A stretch of DNA of 64,000 bases from Ananas comosus (lineage: Eukaryota > Streptophyta > Magnoliopsida > Poales > Bromeliaceae): the NCBI RefSeq assembly GCF_001540865.1, contig NC_033637.1, positions 4,545,349-4,609,348 of the forward strand. Direction: 5' to 3'. The notes below the pieces were generated by a model. The model did no database searches and was not told where the DNA came from. It saw only the letters and a list, made by a program, of their open reading frames with translations. Position 1 is the first letter of the stretch. The number at the start of each line of letters is the position of its first letter. The translations under genes and the position numbers were made by a program. Shown here one piece after another: positions 34,560 to 45,400 of this stretch.

Positions 34560-34883
34560 GGACAAAAAAATATGCTTTTGCTGTAACTTCATGCAAGTTC
34601 TCTCTTGGAGTCTTGGGTCATCCAAATTTACTATATACAGCAAACACCATGGTTTCTGGCAATTGGATAAGTTTGTTTTTTTGCAGTTGGACAAGTTCCA
34701 ACTCTTATGCTTTATCAAATATAGCGCCTTTTTTTCTTCATTTAGATGACATGTAATCAAGGGTTCCTAGCTAAAATAACATGCAACATTTGAGAATTAA
34801 AGCGTAAATATGTTGTCAAATTTAAGGGTTTTTAGTTGCAAAAATTCTCAATTCCATACAATCAACTCGGAAGGACGATTACT
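34338..34883. repeat. Duplicate of the ACR 3' flank
   Basis: Second copy of the 12775-13291 segment, more diverged than the 28.4 kb promoter-side duplicate. It contains an expanded (TA)n run at 34512-34556. It lies to the right of the promoter-side fragment, so the two pieces are in swapped order compared with the intact locus. Confidence 0.83.
34512..34556. repeat. Longest (TA)n microsatellite in the window
   Basis: About 22 TA units in the duplicated ACR 3' flank; the source copy (12953-12976) has about 12. Other clear microsatellites: (TA)n 272-296, (GT)n 12328-12345 and 49022-49044, (GA)n 15463-15491 and 28610-28646. Confidence 0.9.
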
Positions 34884-35630
34884 GCAGATCCAACGGTTGA
34901 TATTAATCACTTTGCACAGTAGGTTATAAACTCACCCTCTTTTATTTTTTTCACCTACTACTACACCCACAGCTGTCGCCTTCTCTCTCTCTCGCTCTCT
35001 CGGTCTCTGCGCCATCTCTCTCTCTCGCACTGTTCGGCACACCTCTCGCACTGTTTCTCGCTCTGTCCCGCACACCTCTCGCCACTCTCTCCCTCACAGG
35101 TCTTGCCATCTCTGAGTTTCTTCCTCTCGCTCTCATCTCTCTCTCTCTCTCTCGCTCGGTCGCCCGCTCGCAGATCACTCCATCGGGCAGTGTTCGGCAG
35201 TGAAGGCGGTCAGTAGAAGCTCGTGTCCGAAGCCGTCTCGAAGGTGTCTCTCGCCCTCACCTCTCTCCATTGGTAGGAGGTCGCCTCTCAACTGCTCTAT
35301 TGTCCATCCCAGTACCTGTGACACATTCCTTCAGTCGTGGGCGTCCGAAATTGAAAACGATTTTGGAGCTAATTCGGCCACAACCGAACAGAGGATTCAA
35401 CTCAAACAGGGGATATTTTTGAATTTCTATAATCTTTTATTTCTAATTTAAAATTTAATATAAAATTTATATTTTGAGGGTTTAGGGTTGCAGCTTGGGT
35501 TTGTCTTTGCGTGCTCCGGATTTCGTCACCGACTAGCTGATTCATTTTATTTAGGGTTTACTCTGCCGGTATATTATATTCATTTTATTTAGGGTTTACT
35601 TTATTTAGCATATATGATACTTTGATCTTG
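34884..35630. other. CT-rich and moderately GC-rich stretch, no gene recognised
   Basis: TCTCTCGC-type runs (34980-35170) are followed by a GC-balanced part open for 83 codons on the plus strand (35200-35451). It resembles a plant 5' UTR/first exon, but no downstream exon or domain is recognisable before the hAT-like element. Confidence 0.35.
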
Positions 35631-35631
35631 G

Positions 35632-36506
35632 AAATGATTTAAAAATTGAATTCAACCAGCCGGTTCAGCCAGTTTGATCCTGGCCCAGTTTATAAAGCGG
35701 TTCGATTTAATCCTTAAATTGGATATGTCAAAAAACTATTTTAACCCGTGCGAGCCCGTGATTCAATCATCGAAATGCTAAACCAATCCGATTTTAATCA
35801 AATCGACCAATTTTATTTTATCAAGCCTTATTAAAATCCAACATCTTAAAATTCAACTTAGCTAGTTTTATTTTATTTTAACATAAATTAATCTTACAAA
35901 ATATAGAACTTCAAAACTTATATATACTTAATTTAATCTAAAAATTAGCACTTTATAATTAAATATAATACTAAAATAATAAATAAATATATTTTTTAGG
36001 AAAAACTTCAAAAAAACTCTATGTCGTTTCACACTTTCTTACTTTAGTACTCTGTGGTTTAAAGTGTATCAATTTGTCCACATATAGTTTCATTTTTTCT
36101 CTTTTTAGTATCAATTTTATTATTATTATTATTTTTAATCAGCGACAAAGTTAAAATTAAAAAGTACTAAAGCAAATATTTAATAAATCTATGTGGGTAT
36201 CTAAAATTTTTTGTATATAATTTAACAAAATATTAAAAAAAAACTGCCGAAAAGATAAAAACAAACCATAGAGGGGCAAATTTATACACTTTAAACCACA
36301 TGGTACTAAAGTGAGAAAGTACGAAACCACATGAAGGTTTTTAAAAATTTTCTCTATTTTTTATATAATAAAATTAAAAATAATAATTAAATATTTATGA
36401 TGTCGTACTGGCATCATTGGTTCAACCAATGGTTGATGATTGACCCACCGGTTGAATCAGTTATCTTTGATCCAGCAATATTTTTGGATTGCTTTTTAAA
36501 ACATTG
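35632..36506. mobile_element. hAT-like non-autonomous element (host of the nested MITE)
   Basis: Left end AATGATTTAAAAATTGAATT and right end TTTTTAAAACATTG are inverted relatives. Inner parts with CCGGTTCAGCCAGTTTGATC and GGTTCAACCAATGG also mirror each other. Flanks GATCTTGG and GATCTTAA suggest an 8-bp target duplication with two changes. Confidence 0.6.
35999..36354. mobile_element. Mutator-like MITE with 9-bp target duplication, nested in a hAT-like element
   Basis: Starts GGAAAAACTTC and ends with its imperfect inverse; GTACTCTGTGGTTTAAAGTG is mirrored by CACTTTAAACCACATGGTAC. Perfect 9-bp duplication TATTTTTTA at 35990-35998 and 36355-36363. Confidence 0.8.
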
Positions 36507-36945
36507 GATCTTAATGGACTAGTCCCTTGCATCAAATAATATCACTCAACAACCTTCTCCAACTTTATTTATAAAAAAAAAAAAAAGATTAACAAGGAGT
36601 TCACAATGTAACTTACAAGCATATGAAGCAAGCCAACCAACAAGTGACTGACTCATACATAAGGCACACAATGTTATGTTATGAAAAACAGAAATAACAA
36701 GGGGGACAAACAGATTTTCCTTATTGCAAGAAATTGCATTTATATTACAATTACACGAATGATCCTACGCCGGACTCGAACTAAAAACATAATCACTACG
36801 CACCTTAATTGCTTGCATTAGCTTTTCCGAGCTTCTGAACTAGTGTTAATCCGATTTGAGCAAGTGTGAACCATAAGAACTGGGAGAAACAATTTCTAAA
36901 CTGTTTTGGTTTTTTTTGCCCCTTCTTTTTTCCATTTTCTGCCTC

Positions 36946-39900
36946 TCACGACTGCGAAGAAACTTCTGATCTCTGATCACCATCAGTTGTCTGCTGGATT
37001 TGCGCTGCGTACTGTAGGTTCCAGAGGACCTCTTCAATGGAAGGGCGGATAGAAGAGTCGGGCAACAGGCATTTAGTCGTTATAGAGATTACGACCGACA
37101 GAGATTCTTGGGAGGAAGTCCCAACGACAACTGAATCAAGAACACGATTTCTCTCTTGTTGGCTGCAAATTGGCGTAGTCTGCAGATTAAGTTATGTAAG
37201 TAATTATATTATTGGTCCAAAAGGCCAAAACCATAAGTAAATAGATATTGAAGAATATCACAAAACACGAGAAAATTCGATGCACTTAACCACAAGATGC
37301 TCCATATGATTCTATTCTTGGATAAATATATAAAATGAAAGAACGCATACCAATTCATTCACAATATAAGCTTCGCCTTTTTCAAAATACGATGGTCCAG
37401 CGAGCACTTCGAGTAAGATGCAACCAAAAGAATAAACATCATCCTCCGAATTTATTATTTCCCTGAAAAGTCGAGAATAAGGCATCAAGGTACTCTGGGA
37501 CTTATAGCTGATAGCATAATAATGTATTAAAATAACAGTGCTGTAACAGCCCACTCTATGTATGTTCGATGCTTCAGGTTAAAGTGATTAGGGGGGCTTA
37601 TGTAAGTTGAGATGTTGACATGTTGTCGCAGTAACGCGACGTGAATATTCACATTTGCAAGCCATATTATGAAAAGTGTCTTGTGGAGAGAAATCTATCT
37701 TAGATATCCTGGTTCACTTATATCTAGTATGGGAATGCATTGCTCAAACACAACTAATAATTAGCGCTATAGAAACTCACGGAGTTGAATATTTGTCTTG
37801 GATGGATTTCTGACCTTCTACCCTTGCCTGGAGACCAAATGGCAATGTCTCATAAGAACGCGAAATTTGAATAATCAAGTACTATGAAATGATGAAGCTT
37901 CATCAGAGCTAATTGCTGCTGAGAGAAATCTAATTGTGTGGAATTATACAAGCCTCATTCCTGTATATTTCTTCAGTAATTATGGACAACCCATAGTCGC
38001 TTAATTTTGCTATAGAGTGCTCATCAAACAAAATGCTATTTGTTTTTAGCTGATTGTTTGACGAACCAGGAATTATCCCTGTATGTAGAAAATGAACTGC
38101 CTTTGCAATTCCAATCAAGACCTGCAACCTATCTGGCCATTTTAGAGCTCTCTCTGGATTGCTACCTGTAAGAAAATGCAGGAAGAAGTACCAAAATCAT
38201 GAATAATTAAACAAATCAAGTATTGAAAATTAGATAGCGGGTGAAGAAGCTTCTTTTCATACCAGAAAGATAAGCGCGAAGATTTCCTTCGGGTACATAT
38301 TCATAAACAAGGAAGACCCGGCTCATATTTGAATCATCTATTGAGCTTTCAATGCAGTGTCCCAAGAGACAAACCAAATTTGGGTGGCGAAGTTTGGCAA
38401 GGAGTTCTAATCGAAGCTTCAGATTTCTTATTGAGTACCTCTTGAACAGTTGCAAGCATCTTATAGCAACAAAGCTTCCATTCTCCAATCTTCCCTTGTA
38501 GAGCTGAAAAGAAATTTAAGATAATTTTTTCTGCATTCATGCCATATTAAAAATAGCCACTTTGAACTTGAACGAACGATACAGTAGCTGTGTCATGAAA
38601 ACTTAACCAGACTTCGAGTTTAAACTTTTCATTCCCATTCCTTGATACTAATTTTCAGGTGAGTTATCTGATAAAATTTGATTTTAAATAGGAAAATTCA
38701 TCAAAGGTATTGACAAATAAACACCTCTTCTCATGTTAACAAGAAAATATCTGAAAAAGATTTGAGAAGCTTAGTGATAACAACCTTTCCAACTGATCCC
38801 TGCCTATATAAGCAGAATGTTCAAAATTCTTCGTTGCTTCTTTCAACTCTTCCACAGAAAACACGCGATATGTAGGCAATATTTGTTTCCCCAGCTTCGC
38901 AGCTTGAGAAATATACCCTGAACAGCAAACAAGAAAGAAAAATCTAGATTAAAGATACAAAAAAAACAAAGGTAGTACTTGTGATACTATTGTCATATAT
39001 CTATGAGTGCAGGAGTCCTCTAAAATAGCACAGAGGAAAAACTGCAGAATCTAATTCAAGGTAAGTAAGTTACGCTGGTAACATTTAAGTAAATTAGCAA
39101 AGAGGAATAAAAGGGAAAAAAACGAACACTTTTTATTATGACAGAAGATTTTTTAAAAAAAATGTAGTTAAATTATCTCAAGCTTTCATGAAGCTTCGTC
39201 TTTAAGTTGCACTGCTACATGACTACTAACAATAAGATTATGCCAAGTCTTCTTTAAAGTTATATAAGCAAAGGAGAAAATTTTTGGGTATCTGATTAGT
39301 TCAGTAACGCTATTTTCACAACAGGGAATCCTAATAATTGCATGTTTCTTCATACATACTCTGCCATCTCTCCAATAATTGACCGAAGTCCATAATACAG
39401 AGATGCCACAACTAATAATATAGTAAAGCAAGTTGAATCTCGATGGGAATTTGAGGTAAGGAAGTTGACTATGAATGAAATGGATTATGAAAAAGAAAGA
39501 ACTCTACTTGCATTTGCAAGAAGCTCAGAGGAGAGACCAGTTGCTGAATTATCCGGCATCTGCTTTAGCAATAAGTGCTGTTCCGATATTGCTTTTTGGC
39601 ATCCTCTTCTGCACAGAATCAAAGACACAAGCAAAAGCGAAAGAACGAGGAAGGTGATTCCTCCAATAACTGCGCCCAGCACCCCAATTCCCTTGCTCTT
39701 AGACTCTCCCCTCGTCCTACGGCTCTCTTGACAATACTTAGCTTCATGCTGGTGTTGGGGGTCGATGGATAAACAATTCCTGCTGAACTTAACAACCCTC
39801 TTGTTCGAATTCAAGGTCAAGCAATCAGGTAAATCACCAATAAATCTATTGGTTGATAAATCAACATATCCAAGTTGACTGCTGCAAATCATACTTTTCG

Positions 39901-40762
39901 GAAGCAACCCAGTAAGCATATTAGATGCCATGTTCAAATAACTGACATTGGGCAGAGAAAAGAGACCTTCAGGTGGGGTTCCCACGAGAAGGTTAAATGA
40001 TAGGTCGAGGTGTTGAAGCCGAGCCAACTCAGTGAACTGCTGGGGAATCTCGCCAGTGAATGAGTTTTTGCTTAATAAAACAGTCACCACCCCTTTAGGC
40101 AAAGCAGGTAATTCCGAATCTAACACATTGTCTCTCAAATCCAACATTTCAAGGCTATTTAGATAGCTGAGGTTTGGAACTTTACCAGAAATGTTATTAT
40201 CCGAGAGGGCAAATTCTGTGAGAGTGGAAATTTTGGAGATTGATGGTGGTAAAGACCCCTTTAACCGATTGCTCTGCAGTTGCAAGACAGTGAGATTGGA
40301 GAGTGAACTAAACCAATTGGGTACGGTATCGTTAAGGTAATTCCCATCCAGCCTTATTGTTTGAAGCTTCGTCATAGCAGATATCTTCGGAGGAATTGAA
40401 CCATAAAGGAAATTGGAGCTCAAATCGAGCACTTCGAGTGAATAGAGCCGGTGAATTTTGTCAGGAATAGGACCCCATATCCCCAAAGAAACGAAGATAA
40501 CTACTCTCAAAGTAGTCAATCTTGATAGAGTTGTAACAAAGGAATCGGCAGAAAAGGATTCCGAGAGAGAGTAATTGGCATCTGAGTAACCCACAAATTT
40601 GCTCGGTTTGGGAAGCTTATCACCGACAATTTTGAGCTCAGTGACGAAATTTCCCTGGCAAATAACACTAAGAGCTGACGACGATTTCGTGGTGCAGAGA
40701 TTCTCGGTGTTATCCCAAGTTTCTAACTGCTTGGGGTACTCTAACTGTCTCCTTAGCTGCTA
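36946..40762 (-). pseudogene. LRR receptor-like pseudokinase (At3g03770 type), disrupted
   Basis: Recognisable exons: 39508-about 40790, 38785-38917, 38263-38503, 37954-38165, 37781-37827, 37351-37462, 36946-37179 (about 688 aa from the first in-frame ATG at 40594). The order is N-cap (LETWDNTENLC), about ten leucine-rich repeats, CxxxxR tail, one membrane span (GVLGAVIGGITFLVLSLLLV), then a kinase-like domain. The kinase lacks key residues: VAIR for VAIK, no HRD (LHTGIIPGSSNNQLKTN), and DYG for DFG, as in the 'probable inactive' family. Breaks: TAG at 40760-40762 inside the conserved N-terminal region, with no in-frame ATG upstream; and a missing base at about 38800-38804 that shifts the glycine loop (the GSVGK frame is regained only by adding one base). 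The first break could be hidden by a 5' intron, and both could be assembly errors. Confidence 0.75.
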
Positions 40763-40829
40763 AAGCAGTTTGGTGTGTGAGGATTGTATTTGCTCGCTAT
40801 TCAGACTCCAGATTGTCCCGCGGTGGTGA

Positions 40830-41095
40830 AGGACGATGAGCCCTCCGTATAGAAGCTCATCTCAGGGAACGCCTTCCGCCCGCCGAGCTAGCCTCTCCTG
40901 CTCTGCGTGCTCGTCGGAGAGGGTGGAGACGGCAGAGGGGAGGCGGTGGAAGCGGGAGAGGAGAACGGCTGAGATTTTGGGGGCTGGGAGGGGAGAAGAA
41001 AATGGAAGAGAGGGCACAACGAGTTGTGCGGAGAAAGCGAGGAGGCAAGATGGTAGAGCGCGTCGAACAGGGAATTTTTTTACGCTGCTCTGATC
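40830..41095. other. GC-rich purine-strand island upstream of the LRR pseudokinase
   Basis: GC-rich sequence with long GGA/GAG runs, open in several frames on both strands, including a short ATG frame on the minus strand that ends before the LRR frame. It is probably the old 5' UTR/promoter of the LRR gene. I see no protein homology in it. Confidence 0.35.
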
Positions 41096-41099
41096 TCTT

Positions 41100-42460
41100 T
41101 TTTATTTTTCCCTAATATTACGCTGGAAACTCCACATTACACAGTAAATATTTTACTCTGCTGGGTTGTCCAAATGGGCCAGTTAAAAAAAAAAACAGAA
41201 CATTCTAGAAAACAGAGTAACTTAGTCCATTGCAGAGTATTGGGTGTTTCCCAAACAGGCCCTCAATCCTTAATTAATTAGAAAGCGTTATTTTTGGTGA
41301 ATTTTATTTAATTTCATAAAATTTAAAATTTAAAAAAAATCTCAAAAAATAAAAAATTTAAAAAGCATTAAAAATTTCTCAAAAATTCTAAGAGCAATTT
41401 CAGAGAATTTGCAACACATGGTGTAATATTTCTTTCCCACCAACTTATCTTTTTATTCACTAAAGAAAAGTTATCTACTTTCTTATTTAGCAAGTTAAAA
41501 CAAACTTGAATGGTGAGCTCTCAAACGACATCTCATTCCGAAGTCTTAATCCATTGCTACATGTTAATTTTAAGGGTTATAATTTATTTAAGGGTTATAA
41601 TTTATTTTTCTCTCTTGTGAATAACTTTTTAAAAAAATTTAGTATGAAAAAATACTCAACGAATTATTAGATGAAGACAAAATTAACACAAAGCAGCGAA
41701 TTAGTGGCAATCCAATGAAGTATTGTTGGAGAATTTCCCTCTTATTAATTAAGTTTTATCCACCGGCACCTAGCTATTTGGGAAAAGAGCAATGCTATGT
41801 ATACACCCCAATCAAAGTGTATATTTTACATTTCACCCGGTACCCATCTAATGAGTGGGATGATTTTACTAGTCACTTGATGTGACTAGCGATTCGCTCC
41901 CACTCATTAGATGGGTGGGTTATAACTTGTACATCCTGATTGGGGTGTATAAGTAGCATTTTCTTTGGAAAAAGGTGATAATATCTTGTTTGCGCATCAA
42001 AATTTGGTATACATGTGATTTACTTCTAGTTTCAAAATTGTCCTTGACTTTTGTCCTATTTGCTCATGTAACAGTATCTATCTCTTCCCAATCTACTTAG
42101 TACTTACTTCTGCCCTTTATGGTTTATATTGGGAAATTTAGATTTTAGAGTAATAGATAGATTTAAAATATTGGTATATTTGAAAGAAAAATATTGGACA
42201 GGGATATACGAGATATGAGAAGTTATCCTTTAAAATTCATAGTAACTTAGATAAAGACATAATATTAGTTGATTAAACATCTACTTTTAAATTTTATTAA
42301 AACACCATATATCTCAGAATTCAAAATTAATTTTGTACTACATTGCATTTGAATGGAGAATTCAAATTCGACAAATTTGTATTCCGAATAAATTGGAGTT
42401 TTATTTCTCCGTTTAGGAGCGCATATCGGCCCTTTGGCGTTCGAGGGAAAACCCAAAAGA
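41100..42460. other. Divergent intergenic region between the LRR pseudokinase and RMI1
   Basis: AT-rich with the 170-bp hairpin MITE at 41791. The RMI1 promoter must lie in the right half, but no clear TATA box is evident. Confidence 0.5.
41791..41960. mobile_element. 170-bp hairpin MITE
   Basis: AATGCTATGTATACACCCCA at the left and its inverse TGGGGTGTATAAGTAGCATT at the right. Inner arms CCATCTAATGAGTGGGA and CCCACTCATTAGATGGG are nearly perfect inverses. A partial relative is at about 345-470. Confidence 0.75.
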
Positions 42461-42462
42461 GA

Positions 42463-45400
42463 ATGAGGCGAAGAATGCTTCGGATAGTGAGCTCCTCCGA
42501 CGAGGATAACGACGACGACGAACTCCCCCGAACCCTGGCCCTCCAAAACCCTAACCCTAACCCTAACCCTAGCACTACTCCTGCCTCGAACCCCCCTTCT
42601 CCTCCTCTCGAGATCTCCGACGACGACGACGACTTCGTCGACGTCCCCGACGACCTCTCCCCGCCCTCTCCTCCGCCTCCTCCTCCGGTCTCCGGCGCTA
42701 CCCCGCTGGAGAGAGGCGGAAGCGGAGGCGGTGGCGGCGGCCCCGTGCGCTCGATCGAGGAGTTCCTCGGGAGGCTCGGCCTCCGGCTCCTGCGGGAGTG
42801 GCTGGAGTCGTGCGTCGCCGCCCTGGCGGGGCCCGGCTCCGGCTTCGAGGCCATGGACGTCGCCGCTAGGGCGAGGAGTTGCTTCGAGCAGTTCCTCTTT
42901 GCCGATATGAATTTATGCGGTGGCGGTGTGCTCCCGGAGAATGTTTGCGGCATGCACAAAGCCGAGCTCGAGGGGCCTTTCGTGCTCCAGGTGAGTCAAT
43001 CTGAGCTCGATTTCGTGTGAATTGTTTAGCTGTTGATTAGCTCTTGGTGGACCATCTTATTATCATTTAGTTTCGGATTATCAAACAAAGGAGTCCACTT
43101 TCATGTAGTTTTGGATTATCTAACAAAGGAGTCCATTTGAAATTATGATGCTGATAACTTTATAGAGGAAGTAAAATAAAGGGGGAGGGAGAGGGGAATG
43201 ATGCTCATTTATGAAAAAAAGAAACACGACTGCTGCAGGGACAAAGTTTGAATGTATTGGAGTTTTGTGATGATGCTTTTTATAATTAAACCTTTGGAAG
43301 GACAAAGCAATAATTTGATGTCTTTACGAGAATGTTTATGCACTGAACCCTAGTTTAAATTCATCTGAGACTTTAGAGTTATTACATTGTTTATTATTAT
43401 TTGCGATTTGCCTCTAGTCGCGAATGACGTACATAGTTAATAACTGTAAGGTTTATTACAGTTATACATACAATGTTTTTATGCCAATAGATAAATGCCT
43501 TATTCGATCTGTAGTTAATTATACTTCTATTTGTTTTCCTTTTGGAACAATGTATATAGTCTTTCTTGTTGTTTCGTTTATCTAATGCCTCCGTGCCAAG
43601 ATGCTCCTAATGTAAGTTTTTCACATACTAACAAGCGCTATTTCTTTAGGTTGATGAAATTGTCAACATCTCTGCTTCTATTAGAGAAAGGTATCAGGAT
43701 GCACCTGCTGGGTCGAAGAGGTGCCTGAAATTATCAATGACTGATGGCGTTCAGCGTGTATTCGGCATGGAGTACAGACCCATAAAGGATTTACAGGTTC
43801 TCGCTCCTGCAGGTCTCAAGGTTAGCTTTGAGTTCTTTTAGCATATTAATATTGTAATTTTTTTTTGGAGACCTATATTAGTTGCTCTTTGGCTGATCAT
43901 AGACATCCACAATAGAACCAATTTATCAGTATAGTCTGTTAATTTATGATTTTATCTAGTGTATTTAGTTGGAATTAGGAGTGGTGCTCCTTATTTTCAT
44001 TGGTTTAGATGGTTTAGACTGCATAACAAATAAAACATGTTTCTCCTTCAACTAATTATGTTGCTAGGTTTAATGAGATGCCCTCTCTCGAATGTATCAC
44101 GTGTCATTTGCTGCAGATTCTCTTGCTTTCTATGTCTTTTGGGATCATACACAAATGACTAGAATGTTAATTTGTTCTTCAATAATTGGTTGTTGATAAG
44201 ATAGCCTAACTGTTTTGACCACTTGCTTCTTCATATTTATTGTTTAAGGACCTGCATGATGCAGTAGGTATAAAATAGTTTAGTAATAAAATTTTGTTAC
44301 TTTTTCTGTATTTTTATAAAATTTTATTAGTCTGATTATTAATTAATTTAATTTAAATATAAATAATTTAATAATTTAGTTAATGTAAATAAAAATAAAT
44401 TAAACCGGTATATGTGCATATAAATTATTATAAGAGTGTATTGGTAATTAACCTATTAATAATGATATATGTGTGAGTAAATGACTAGTAATATGGGTAT
44501 TAATTGATTAAAATAATTAGACCACGATGTATGTATGAAGAAAAATTTTATAGAGATTCATCAATAATAAGATATTTTTTTATAGAGATTCATCAATAAT
44601 AAGATAATTTTATAAGACTGTAAATATTAAAAAAAGAAGTAATATAATTGAAGTAATTTAAATAAAGTTGACTACAATTAGAATAAGATAGCGTGTAAGA
44701 GAAATATAAGAGCTATTATTAATTAAAATAAAGGCATATGTGAAAAATAACTAGAGAAAAAAGCAACTAAAATAATTTAAATAAGTTAATAAAATGATGT
44801 GATGATGGTATACTATAGAAGAAATTGTTCCGTGCACTGGGTGTATAAGTACATCTTATACACCGCATTCCTAAAACCTCATTATAGAAATTTAAATCCT
44901 GTAAATTTTATATTTTTATTTGGTGTAGATTGCATTTATCGGACTAGATTTTGATTTATAATACCAAGTGTGTAAGTACATCTCATACAATGTATTTGTA
45001 AATCTCATTATAGGAATTTAAATTCTGTAATTTTTTTATACTTAGGTTTTTTATATGCTGTAGATTGCATCTATCGAATTAGATTTTGATTTTACAATAT
45101 TAATCATTAAAAAATAGATGTCATACATTTAGACCAGGTGCCGGCAATGTTTTCTCAGAGTGGAGGAGGGTTGGGGAGACGTGTCGCCTTCGCCTTGTGC
45201 TCCCCTTGTCACTCCTGTTATGTTAGCCTCCATTTGGTTACTTTGGGGTTAGGGGGGGTGGGGGCGGGTAACCCCAAACAAAAAATTTTGGGGGTGGGCA
45301 CCCCACCCCAGGAATAGGGGTGGGATTAAGTTAATCCCACCCCTATTTAATTAATATAAATATAAATTTTAATTTTAAAATTTAAAATTTTTTAAAAATT

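Noticed and set aside
36720..36945. Possible SINE with TAGTTCGAGTCC box-B-like motif downstream of the LRR pseudokinase
   Set aside because: Only one tRNA-like box is visible and no matching copy was found in the window.
40836..41093. 85-codon plus-strand frame upstream of the LRR pseudokinase
   Set aside because: Arg/Glu/Gly-rich translation of a purine-rich strand; more likely the old leader of the minus-strand gene.
42327..42959. 210-codon minus-strand frame opposite RMI1 exon 1
   Set aside because: Shadow of the GC-rich RMI1 exon; the plus-strand frame continues through seven further spliced exons.
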